DNA from: Xanthostigma xanthostigma
Taxonomy: Eukaryota > Arthropoda > Insecta > Raphidioptera > Raphidiidae
Assembly (NCBI GenBank): GCA_963575645.1
Contig: OY754475.1
Location: 22,420,509-22,484,508, forward strand
Direction of reading: 5' to 3'
DNA: 64,000 nucleotides
Below are positions 54,492-64,000 of the stretch, one piece after another. Made by a program: the position numbers and the translations under genes. A model generated the notes under the pieces. That model was given only the letters and a program-made list of their open reading frames with translations, was not told the DNA's origin and did no database searches. The first letter of the stretch is position 1, and every line of letters starts with the position of its first letter.

Positions 54492-56475
54492 GGTTGCCGG
54501 GTGTCCGGACATGTCTGATATTTTACGGCCATGTCCGGCCTCCTGTCCGACTTTTGATCTGTATATTTTTAGTTATAGACTTTTTGATATTTTTCAAGAG
54601 TTTAAAATGCTTATTTTTTAATAAAGATCTTTTTGTTTTTATCCAAAAGAATGAATATATTTTTGACTTGGTTAACAAAAACTCTTAGTTTTTTGTATTT
54701 CGTTAAAAGAGAACAATATTTGTTTTTTTTTGTTGTTTCTAATAGTCTACAGAAGACTGAACATTTTCACTTCAACAATATCATAGGTATCCATAAAATA
54801 TAAATACAAATGATGATAGGTAAGTAGGACTGTTCATTGAATGTTGTTAATTTTGTAACAAAACTGTGATTCAACATTAAACAATAATTAAGGTAGTACC
54901 TCCACAACTGTCCAGTCAAAAAGTTTACGCTTAATACCCACATTATTGATATGATCGTTACTAAGACAGCAGACTATGTTTTTTTAAAGTGAGTGTACTC
55001 CTACACTACTATATCCTCTATATGAATACACAAACACTATGATATATTATTGTGTGTAGAAATCTGACATCACCGCATATTTCCATAGTTTCCAAATCGA
55101 GGAAACATATTATAAACTCTTAGTATTTTTTGTATACGTCATAAAGAAAGATTTATAAAAAAAAGTGTTTGATAAAAAACTGAAAATTGCCACAGCTCTA
55201 CGCGAGAAAAAAGAGTCAAATAACTTAACAACAAATAATGTTGGATCAGCCGAATCTAATCTATGCGAGGGCAAAATTTTTTCTTAAAAAAATTTAATCA
55301 TTTCATATTTTAGCGCCTTTCTCTTTTGTTACATCGTTGCCACATAGTTTCCACGTTCTCACAATCCTTCCACTGCAAATATTTGTCTAAATATGTTTTT
55401 CATTTTTATTTTTTATCAAAACTACGTGGTAAATAATCATATTATATATTATTTATTATCATATTAATATTATAAATGCGAATGTAAGTTTGTTTGTTAC
55501 GCTTTCATGCAAAAACTACTTAACCGATCATCATGAAACTTTGCACATACACTCTTGAAGGTATTAGAAGTAACATAGGATACTTTTTATTAAAAAAAAA
55601 TAAAAATTTTTTACGAAAAATAAGAAAGGGTTGAAAACATTTTTTGGGCCCAAAAATACCGAAAAATTTCTCCGAATCGTTTCAAAATTGAAATTTAACC
55701 CTTTAGTAATGATTAAAATGTGCTATTAAAATTTCATTAAAATCGGCCCGACAGGACCGGACTTACAAATTTTATGAAAACGAAATATTATATAAATGCG
55801 AATGTAAGTTTGTTTGTTACGCTTTCACGCAAAAACTACTTAACCGATCATCATGAAACTTTGCACATACACTCTTGAAGGTATTAGAAGTAACATAGGA
55901 TACTTTTTATTAAAAAAAAATAAAAATTTTTTACGAAAAATAAGAAAATTGTTTGTCAAAACAACCCCTGATATGCATGTCAAAAGTCGATTTCCATCTC
56001 AATCGCGGGCGTAGCCGCGGGTAGCGGCTAGTGTTTATATATTTTTAAAATTATTCGGAATATATTATTCTAACAAATATTAGTTTTTCATCAAGATGGT
56101 GAAAGTCCTTCAATTAAAAACCTTAAAAAAAATGTCCTTTTCTCACGATTGCCCTATGCTATATGTATAAAAAATGTCATTTTTAATTGCAATTATTTCA
56201 TGTTCGGTACGGTAAATCGTTTTCAAATTTTAACAGAGTGTGTATTATGCATTTAATTACTTATATTATACCAAATTTCAAAGACTTCCTAAAATATTGA
56301 ATTTGTGGAGGTACTACCTTAATAAACAACTTTAATACTTTTTTTATTATAAATGTGATGTCCGGGTTTCAAAAGGTATGTTTGACTTTTAAAAAAGATA
56401 TGTTCGGCTTTTGTAGGACAAAATATCCGGTCTAATACAGCGCCGAGTCCGGCTTTTGTATTTTAGGGCCTGGCA
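54492..56475. mobile_element. hAT-like insertion splitting family Y
   Basis: Family Y sequence stops before AGGTTGCCGGGTGTCCGGAC and resumes after CCGGCTTTTGTATTTTAGGG then CCTGGCAACTACTG. The two edges are inverted (GTTGCC at left, GGCAAC at right) with CCGG-rich subterminal pieces (TCCGGCC, TCCGGCTTTTG, ATCCGGTC). About 2 kb, AT-rich, with no transposase frame that I can find. It contains the tandem Helitron-like unit at 55470-56031. The superfamily is inferred from the terminal style. Confidence 0.5.
55470..56031 (+). mobile_element. Helitron-like element, family H5, with partial tandem duplication
   Basis: TATAAATGCGAATGTAAGTT with TTACTTAACC-like and CATCATGAAACTTTGCACAT blocks occurs twice, starting near 55473 and 55793. 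About 160 bases are nearly identical, including a T-to-C change at CTTTCATGC/CTTTCACGC. The second unit ends GGCGTAGCCGCGGGTAGCGG then CTAG (56028-56031) and T. Confidence 0.65.
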
Positions 56476-56600
56476 ACTACTGTAAGCGCGTTACGCTTGC
56501 TTTATATGTATGCGTTGGATTATAACTAGGCTTTCGTTAAAGGGCAAAATTTTACTTACAGGGCGATATTTAGACACAGGATCATATTTAGTTACTAGAT
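56476..56600 (+). repeat. repeat family Y, copy 4, right part
   Basis: ATGCGTTGGATTATAACTAG and TACAGGGCGATATTTAG match the downstream half of copy 3 (34215-34290). Confidence 0.55.
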
Positions 56601-57183
56601 TACTTCGGTTTTTGTATCACTTCCGCTACGCGTCTCACAGATTTTTAGCGTAATTATCTCGGTGCAAGATAATCAGGAAAACAATATCGAATTTTTATCA
56701 ATGAAAGCTCGTGCCAAAACGTGAACAATCATTATAAAAAAATTGAAATCAAACATTTGTTAAACAAAATCAAATGGGTCAACAAACAAAAACCGACAAC
56801 AACAAATGAATCGCACAGGAAAATAATTGAACGCAATTTTGCATCGCAAACAGACGCGGATAATAAAACATTTAAATGTGATTGTTTAACGTCGTAATAA
56901 CAATTGAACCCTAATGAGGTACAGTGTGGTTCAGAAGTTTTTCAACCTACTATTACCGTTTGTAATAGAAATAAATATAATAAATAAAATACATTTTAAA
57001 TTTAATAAAACGCAGCTTTATACTTAAATACCTTATTTCATACAACAATTGTTTAAGATGACGAAGTGACTTCGACAAAACAAAGATCTTAAACTTAGAG
57101 AACGGAGAAACAATTGTTACGAAATAAAGTCCTTAATAATTAATTTAAAAAAGTACCTATAACATTAATTATTTACGTCAAGT
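56601..57183. other. unassigned sequence
   Basis: No gene or boundary is supported; mostly AT-rich with AACAAACAAAAAC-type runs. Confidence 0.3.
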
Positions 57184-57783
57184 AGGGTAGGACGGGGGAA
57201 TGGCGTTCACTTAAGGAAAACATGGTGTATTTTTTAAATTATTTATTATAAATCAAAATTAAGAAGAGTAACAAAGTCTTCAATATTCGAGTAATCAACA
57301 ATTTAACAACAAAAGCATATGTCTTTCACCTACTAGTAGTAGGAAAACATTATTAAAAAAACATGTTTGAGCGGCATTGCCCCTGACTTTGGGTAATGCC
57401 GCTCAGAGTCTTATAAAGTAGTATCCCCAATCCAATCCGGCTGTTTTACTGCTTTGATCATAATTGTTTTTGATATTGTTGCGCTCAGCAAATTTATAAA
57501 CAAGTTTACGCAAATCTGCAACACTGAGTCCATAGTATAGCGAGCCCAGCAACTTAACTTGTTCAGCACCTAATTAAAAATTAGATCAGCGCGGCCGCAA
57601 ACAAAGAAACGCTCTTCACGGTCGCATGACGCGAGCTGACTGTCCGTTTGCATCGCTGTCTATTAGAGGCCCCCTCCCCTCGCGCTTCACGCGACGTGAC
57701 GTGTTGCTACGTTCCTTTTTGACAGAGTTACAGAGGTGAGCGCCATTACCCAGTGAGCGCCATTCCCCCTCCCTCCCCTAAAG
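57184..57783 (-). mobile_element. DNA transposon remnant with GGGGGAATGGCG-type ends
   Basis: The left edge AGGGTAGGACGGGGGAATGG and the right edge (on minus GGGAGGGGGAATGGCGCTCA) are inverted. GAATGGCGCTCACT and GTAATGGCGCTCAC are repeated inside the right end. It carries the transposase exon at 57403-57570. CpG-rich sequence (57590-57700) lies between that exon and the right end and may be the promoter. Confidence 0.6.
57403..57570 (-). pseudogene. CENP-B/HTH-type transposase fragment
   Basis: On minus a good acceptor (TTTTTAATTAG) precedes 56 codons ending in TGA at 57403-57405. The residues LLGSLYYGLSVADLRKLVYK, FAERNNIK and KTAGLDWGYYF follow the pattern LxxYG-LT-x-x-DLRrLAyqfAeRNxi...aGxdWxxxFlkR of the CENP-B-like DNA-binding region in Tigger/jerky-type transposases. 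Only part of that domain remains; the DDE core is missing. It is distinct from the psq-type N-terminus at 45768, so two different elements are represented. Confidence 0.7.
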
Positions 57784-58869
57784 GTCGAACCCATTATACA
57801 GGGCGTATCATTTTTAAATGGGTGGCTACCTTACTTTAAAAAAAGCATTAAAAAAACTAAAAACTAATCTCCAGTAAAACGTACAAAATTTTAACAAGAG
57901 TTACACAATGCTGTTTTTATTTGCAATATCAGGTCGGATTAGGTTTTAAAACTACAACAATATAATTATTCATTTTCGTAACAAAAGCTGCATTCGTCAA
58001 CAATAAAAGCATATTTAATATGAAAGTAAATACGGAGTTTGCTATTTTCAGTGTAATAAATAAAGTATTATTTTCCGCTGACAAGTGAACCCGATACTTC
58101 AACTGTTTTGTGCCCGACGACGCACACGAGGCTGGTATTGCCGATTACCACTTTACGAAAAAGGGTTGATCAATAGCCAAAGAAATAAATAAATAAAAAA
58201 CGACTTTAACGCGAACGACATCGCGGCCAAAGGCTACAGTAATCAAGTAAAGAACAAACATCGTGAATAAACGATATTAGGTATCAGTGTTAAGAACGCG
58301 CTGGCAAAACCGGAAGTCGAAGTTATTTGTTTTGCCAAAACAAAAGACGTCTATTTATATACATCTACATAGAAGGCTCTTCTATAATACGAGAGAATCA
58401 TGATATCGTCAAATATGTACACAGTAACACAACTACAAAGGTAAACATAACCATTTATGGTCGCAAGGCAAAATGCCTTAAGGCTAAATTTTTTCGTCAC
58501 AGTCTTACTGAGCGAAGAGAAATTTTCGAAACGACTTAAAAAAAAATTAGGCAAATATCAACATTTGTGGGCACATGCAAAAATGAATCGTAATTAATGA
58601 ATTTTGTGTAAGTATTCCCTAGATTCTAGAATTTTTTAACTGAAGAACATTCCAGCCATTTGGGTGATACGACAATTTCAATTGGTCCACTATTGCAATT
58701 TTACCTTGCAAACACCTGGCATACGCCAGTTTGCCTTGCGGGCACAGACAAGAATCGATCCAACTTTCCCTTACACGTCGTCATCTGTGGCAGCGTAGCC
58801 CGGGATTTACCTAAATACACTATTTCTTACTTGCAAATCCGCAAATATTATGTAATACTAATAATTTTT
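57784..58869. other. unassigned sequence
   Basis: ACGCACACGAGGCTGGTATT near 58120 is a scrap of the piggyBac-like MITE terminus. A frame of 70 codons near 58327 shows no domain. No gene is supported. Confidence 0.35.
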
Positions 58870-58950
58870 ATATTTTTTAGATTTTTCTGAAGAAGATCCA
58901 AATCCGGATCGAAACGTCATCTTGTGTTTTATATTGATTTGTTATTTTTT
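58870..58950 (+). mobile_element. PLE 3' terminal region
   Basis: CTGAAGA (58887-58893), GATCC/GGATC stem, GAAACGT (58911-58917), then AT-rich sequence. Family X copy 3 starts within about 20 bases. Confidence 0.55.
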
Positions 58951-58954
58951 TATT

Positions 58955-59498
58955 TTTGGCGTGATAATGTCTTATAAATTTAAAGTTCTAAAATTAAACC
59001 CCTTCAGAAAAAAAATAGAGCAATGGGTTGTCTCTAACATTATATAGGTAATTTCAAAGTAAAAATGTCATATTATTATGCCATGACGATGCTAATAAAA
59101 GCCACGTTGGATTTTTTTGTTAGTCACAGACACTATGCAATAACGATTTCTAAATTATAAATCATGTACCTACTCATGTGTGTAGTTATGTAATGGTAGG
59201 TTAAGTTGTAAAACAGCTTCTATAGCTGAACTTATGCCTTTTGGTCTTTTAACCAATAAATATTATAAAAAAAAAAAAAATTGATGAAACACCAGCTGCA
59301 CGCACGAAAAAGTGTAACGTTCCGCCTGACCCTGTGCGTGCAAGCGAGAGCGCAGTATAAGCGATAGAAAGTCGGTAAAAATATAGTTTGACAGCTACTA
59401 TTATTTAGGTTATGTATTATTAAATATGATATTCGAGCGGAATACGTTATCACGTAAAACTATCGTCCGTAAACCGACTTTACAGACAACCAATTTTG
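58955..59498 (+). mobile_element. repeat family X, copy 3
   Basis: Starts at GGCGTGATAATGTCTTATAA and ends CAGACAACCAATTTT. GTTCCGCCTGACCCTGTGCG lies at 59319-59338. Shorter than copy 1. Confidence 0.7.
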
Positions 59499-59501
59499 TC
59501 T

Positions 59502-59771
59502 TCTAAAACGTTTTTGTCAATATATAATTGGTCTGAGAAAAATTGGTCGACAATTTTATTTATTTGAAGTAATCTTATATGATTTCTCCATGCAAATTTT
59601 GAACCCCCGTTACACCCTTTTAGTGGTTGAATTTTCGAAAATCCGTTCTTAGCGGATGCTTACGCCATAATAACTATCTGTGTGCCAAATTTCAGCCCAA
59701 TCCGTCCGATGGTTTGAGCTGCGCGTTGATAGATCAGTCAGTCAGTCACGGTTTTCTTTTATATATTTAGA
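59502..59771 (-). mobile_element. PLE scrap and Helitron-like 5' fragment, family H4
   Basis: 59520-59573 carries the PLE-associated AAATTGGTCGACAATTTTAT block. 59576-59771 on minus starts TCTAAATATATAAAAGAAAA and matches the 5' half of 52393-52814 closely, breaking off at ATAAGATT near 59580. Confidence 0.6.
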
Positions 59772-61489
59772 AGTAGATGCAAGAAGTATCCAAGATACTA
59801 AATGGTATCTAAGACACAAAACGTAACCTATTAGGGAGCAGCGTAACGTTTCCAGACGTTGACGTAAAAATAAAGTCCACATCTGTAACATCACTGCTAG
59901 CCATTATAACGTGATATGTTTAAAAATAAAATCTCGTATAAAAAATATGATGTCGACTTCATTTGTGTCACAACTTCTAAAAATAGTCGTGTAAATCGAT
60001 CCACCTTTACCCCACGCACAGGTTAGGCATTTGTAGGGTAGCGCGGGGATTTACCAAGGCAGTCTTTATATAATATAATAGACTTACACAATAATACCGA
60101 GTCGGATTATACTTGTGATATAATTGGATTTGCCGCATAATTCTCCGAAAACAATGCGCCCTAAATAATATAGGCCTGTAGGTAAGTGAAACCGAGCGTC
60201 CCGCTTGACCCCCCGTTCCCCTACACGCGCCGCTAACAAAACAAAACGAAGATCGTATCCGCGATTAAAGTAATTAACGTCTAAAGTGCCAGCTTATGCG
60301 AATCTCCAAAACTTCAATTCCCAATTGCGCAACTGTCAGAAAATCTGATTTAAGAATGACTTAATAATTTTTGCAGAGGGGGGAGTGTCACGCGCGGGGA
60401 TCTTGGCGAGGGTTTGCGTTTTTTGCGAAGTGAAAAGACGACGAGTGCACCTTCAGGAGGGGAAGATCTGCATAGGGCACTCTCAAGAGTCAAGGGCCCC
60501 CAAAAATTGATTTATTATTATGCATTTTTAATAATTTTCCATCTCAATGAATACTAAAAATACCCATCATTGATTTTTGACAACTATTTGGGTGAATCTA
60601 TTTTTTTGTGAATTTTGACAGATTTTCGGATTAACAATTTTTTTTGATGAATTTTGTCAATTTTGTGGATGCATTTTATAGTTTTTTTTAATAAATATTG
60701 AGTACAATTTTGACTTCAATAAAGCCTCGAATAGCCTAAATCCGCGCCTGACCCTCAGAGCTCTTCAGTCTTTCAACGTCATAAATTATTGTAAACAATG
60801 TATAAATAATCGAACAGACGTGTGCCCCGCTTTATAGTACACCGCTGACAAAACTAAGTACCGTATAAACGAAGATTTGAATCATACATACATGAAGTTG
60901 TATCTCCTTAGAGCTGCGCCCCCATTTACAATGTCTCCCTAACAAGCTCGCTTGGATCGGTCGTCATTGGAAACCGTAAGTAGTTCTACCTGAACTGCGC
61001 GTACACAAGTACTGTTAACCCGGTTATTGTACCGAAAGGGTTAAATCGCTTCGACTCGAGTGACGGTTCAGCTGAAAGAAAAAAATGAAATAGTCTAGGA
61101 AACTTTGATATTTTTGTAACAGTAATTTTAAACGCGGTGGCTTCATCTTTCCACTATATTTTCTCTAGCATGAAGCCCGAGTTAGGTATGTGATGGCAAG
61201 CGGAGTCGCGGGCACAACTAGTAAAAAATAAAATTCACACAGTACCAAAAAAAAGTTGCCGGTCTCTTATCAATTTAATCATCTAATGTGTATATGAAAA
61301 TAAAATGTCGAGGTAGCAATTTTTCATGAAAAAATCCAGTTTTCTCATTTCCTGAGTGGGAGTACCGCTGGAAAAGTGAATCAATCAATCAACAAACCGT
61401 ATAGGTAAGCGAACACGACAAGGACAGCATCATTCCATGTCAATACAATGTATTATACAGGTCGTCCTATAGTCAGGTACACATCATAT
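59772..61489. other. unassigned sequence
   Basis: TTTACCCCACGC near 60005 and its mirror GCGCGGGGATTTACC near 60038 form a loose inverted pair. GAGTCGCGGGCACAACTAG near 61180-61201 resembles a Helitron 3' end. No coding frame is persuasive. Confidence 0.35.
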
Positions 61490-61965
61490 ATATTAATACG
61501 CTAAGGTTTAAGATGTTTGCCTCCCTTTTTAGAAAAAACCTTACAATTTCTCCACATAAATTATATATCATTTTACAGATAATTGCTTGCTCTACTGACA
61601 TCGACAACTAAAAAATTTAATATTGCTATTGTTTTTGTAAATTAATTAAACTCTGAACAACGTCTGCCATCTGACGGAGTAACGTTAACACTTCGATCTG
61701 TCATCTGACCTTCATATTGTGAATACTGCATACTGCCATCTCTCGGGCAACGCTGAACAACGCTTTTGCTACTTGCGCCTCTATATGACAATTTTAGTAA
61801 AATATTTCTTTTACAACAAAAAGAAGAACGTTATAGGTAAGCAGTGTGCAAATTTAGAAACGAATTGAATACCTGCAATCATATTTAAAAAATAATTTAG
61901 TAAAGTGATAATTATTATACTTATTTAGTGCGAATAATTCGCACAGGTCACGCTAGTACTAACTT
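61490..61965 (-). repeat. repeat family Z, copy 2
   Basis: Inverse of 38519-39105: starts TTAATACGCTAAGGTTTAAG, contains CTGCCATCTGACGG pieces, and ends GTGCGAATAATTCGCACAGG. The internal tandem is shorter than in copy 1 (about 475 against 587 bases). Confidence 0.75.
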
Positions 61966-61982
61966 TTCGACTTGGGATTGAG

Positions 61983-62372
61983 CGGGCTGCCGTAGCGGTG
62001 AGAGCACTAGACTCGCATTCGGGAGGTACCGGGGTCGAATCCCGGCCGGGAGCAGATGTGGCCGGGACTTTTTCCTGCTGCCTCTCGCCGACAAACGGTA
62101 ATTCCTGTACCGGCCACCTTGTTGAGGTTTTCCATGGTTTCCCTCAACAATTACAGATAAATATCAAGATGGTTCCTTATTCAAGGCCATGGCCGATTAC
62201 CTGTCAAACTCCTATGCTTAAAATTTGCCTACCTTATCCTAATGTCCTAAAATTCCTTCATTCGCCCATTACTATTGTGGAAGTTTAAAAATGTAGAAAA
62301 CAACGGGAAGTGTGATAGATGGAAAATAGTAATTGTGCGAATGGTGTCTGTTATGACATTAAGTCGAGAAAC
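61983..62372 (+). mobile_element. tRNA-derived SINE
   Basis: Head: GGCTGCCGTAGCGGTGAGAG (A box) and GGTCGAATCCCGGCCGGGAG (B box). Body shared with the copy at 39806: CTTGTTGAGGTTTTCCATGG, CAAGGCCATGGCCGATTACC, AACGGGAAGTGTGATAGATG, ending near AAGTCGAGAAACG. Confidence 0.85.
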
Positions 62373-62454
62373 GAACGTTAAACGCATTATTATTATTGGA
62401 AGAAAAAATCCTGTTCTGGGAGTAGCATTTTTAAATTGGATAAAAAAAAACACA

Positions 62455-62602
62455 AAATCGCGAAAATATCGAGGGAAACCGTGGAAAACCTCAACAAGAC
62501 GGGCGGTACAGGAATTACCGTTCCTCGGCGAGAGGCAGCAGGAAAAAGTCCCAGCCACATCTGCCCCCGCCGGGATTCGAACCCAGTACCTCCCGAATGA
62601 CC
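62455..62602 (-). mobile_element. SINE 5' half, inverted
   Basis: On minus: a B box (GGGTTCGAATCCC, plus 62571-62583), the CTGCTGCCTCTCGCCGAGGA block and CTTGTTGAGGTTTTCCACGG. The A-box side is cut off at 62602 by the hairpin sequence that follows. It faces the SINE at 61983. Confidence 0.8.
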
Positions 62603-62720
62603 CTCATCGACACACTTATCTGCGAGTCGCTGATGAGGATACCGTCTTTGACAATGTCTACCGCAGTTGTAGACGAAACGTCAGCGGAATGCATGTCCCG
62701 AAACCAAGGACATTTGGAAA
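62603..62720 (+). mobile_element. PLE-type terminal hairpin
   Basis: CGCTGATGAGG at 62629-62639 and CGAAACGTCAGCG at 62674-62686: CGCTGA pairs with TCAGCG, and inside it GTCTAC (62656-62661) pairs with GTAGAC (62669-62674) directly before GAAAC. The intervening GATACCGTCTTTGACAAT would be an extra loop. Similar in order to the PLE motif, but stem II is displaced. Confidence 0.35.
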
Positions 62721-64000
62721 GTCATAAATATTTGTTAGTTTTAACGTCAGAGTAATTTTATAGTGTGCAGTAAAAAATACGGTTTTTTTTTGGACAGTCT
62801 GTATGTAACGATAGCTTTTCTCCCGCTTTCTCTAATACAAAAAAGCATTGTTCGCAATGCTATATAATCCTTATGTAATAATGTATGTAATAACCAGACA
62901 TCTTTATGCGACGAATCGCAAAAAAACGCTGCACGAAAATAATAATAATCAAACAATAGAGTTACTTTTTAGCCGAATTCTCAAACTAGGTAAAGAATAT
63001 GATTATTATTTTATATGAGAGGGAATCCCGACGCAAGCAAACAAACGTCTTTTGATATTATATATTATGCCATTGTTTCAGTGTAAACGAATATATTTGA
63101 ACACGAAGCTGGAAGTTCAACAGGAAAATAGAGGCTTTATTATTTCGTTATAGGGAAACAATAATTACATCAATAAAAAAAGTGTTGAGCAATAAAATTA
63201 AAAATACAGATTGAGCGCCCATTTACTTACAATTGTAGCAAGTTTTGTTACATTAACTCTCTCGCTCTCTCTCTCTCTCTCTTGTAATATTGTCAAAATT
63301 AATTTTTCTTAGCTACGCTGGAAAATAGAATGTTGTTATCAATTTGGAAAAAATCAATTGATTAATTTCTTCTCTTGAGAAAACATCATTTTACGAATTA
63401 TTTATAATTCAATTAAAGCGTTTTATTTTTTTTAAGTAAGATCTTAAATAAAAATATAAATGTTCGTTTGTTTAAAAGCTGCCTCCGGAAGTTATTCACC
63501 GATTGCTTTGAAATTTTGACACAACGTTGCATTAGAATACGTAAAAGTTTTTAAGTACAGTCATTCAAAAATATGTTTATATATTTTTTGTATTGTAACA
63601 CACACTCAAAAAAAATATATTTTCTATAATGGCAATTCGAAAAATTTCAAGTATATGTAGACTTTAGGCATTTTCTTTCTACACGCTCTAAGAATATGTT
63701 GTTATTTTTAAAAATTCGGCTTTAAAAACAATAACGACCGACCGTTTTCAATTGTTTATGAAATAAAACAGAAAAATTAAACTCGCTGAAAAAAACAAAA
63801 GAAAAATACTATGATTGTCATTATAATGAATGGCCTTAATATCCTTCTTTCACTCTGTGAAAAGCGTAAAGTAAAAAACAAAACGGCATCCATTTGTGCT
63901 CGTTTTGTGTTTTTTTACGTTGGTAATCGCGTTTCAATTAAAATAAAAACAAAAGAAATGAAATCGTTTCATTCAACCCTTTAGGGCATAAGTCGATGCA
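62721..64000. other. unassigned, with a (CT)n tract and a Helitron-like scrap
   Basis: A CT-rich microsatellite lies at 63257-63292. AAAAATATAAATGTTCGTTT with GAAGTTATTCACCGATTGC near 63450-63510 is the 5' style of the H5 Helitron-like family. No gene is supported. Confidence 0.4.

Noticed and set aside
62603-62720. Complete hammerhead ribozyme (CTGATGA and CGAAAC present)
   Set aside because: Stem II does not begin next to CTGATGA and stem I pairs only if core bases are used. Kept only as a PLE-type hairpin at low confidence.
62275-62727. 150-codon plus frame
   Set aside because: It runs through two SINE copies and a hairpin; the predicted protein is a translation of SINE body.

Overview
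This window is eukaryotic and AT-rich. It holds no recognisable complete protein gene, rRNA or functional tRNA. Nearly all identifiable sequence is transposable-element debris and tandem repeats. The complement is arthropod and most likely insect: non-autonomous Helitrons starting TC and ending CTAG, tRNA-headed SINEs, hAT, Tigger/pogo and piggyBac-like termini, a LINE tail of the (TTTA)n type, and Penelope-like elements (PLEs). Several repeats, such as the AACCGACTTC-AAAAGGAGGAGG block near 53450 and the Helitron families, look lepidopteran to me. That is recognition from memory, not a database result.

Layout. 0-7 kb: a 240-bp tandem duplication, a 1.06-kb TIR element with a nested PLE-type inverted repeat, a Tigger-like MITE, a SINE, a piggyBac-like MITE, and a candidate two-exon gene fragment (5449-5788) of unknown function. 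7-13 kb: a 119-bp tandem array, a PLE GIY-YIG endonuclease remnant, the first copy of repeat family X, and a Helitron. 13-24 kb: short tandem arrays, Helitrons, a palindrome-ended element, and two related 104-bp satellite arrays. 24-32 kb: Helitrons, a PLE insertion with a 13-bp target-site duplication, family X copy 2, a SINE, a 1-kb TIR element, and an interspersed CCGGTTGCA array. 32-45 kb: a MITE with a triplicated terminus, Helitron, hAT and foldback elements, a perfect 62-bp hairpin, a minisatellite followed by a GC-rich island, SINEs, and a CCACGCCC array. 45-52 kb: a Tigger transposase fragment, a LINE 3' end, further copies of the palindrome-ended element and the MITE, a candidate GC-rich exon (48055-48303), a (TA)n tract with a nested TIR element, a 30-bp minisatellite, and a near-perfect 456-bp foldback element. 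52-64 kb: Helitron-like elements, a hAT-like insertion splitting an older repeat, a CENP-B/HTH-type transposase fragment, a PLE 3' end with family X copy 3, and an inverted pair of SINEs.

The parts do not form a pathway. The region reads as intergenic or large-intron sequence built by repeated nested insertion. The most informative signals are a conserved stem-loop motif shared by all the PLE-type termini, insertion footprints that give relative order, and two short stretches that look coding but match nothing I recognise.
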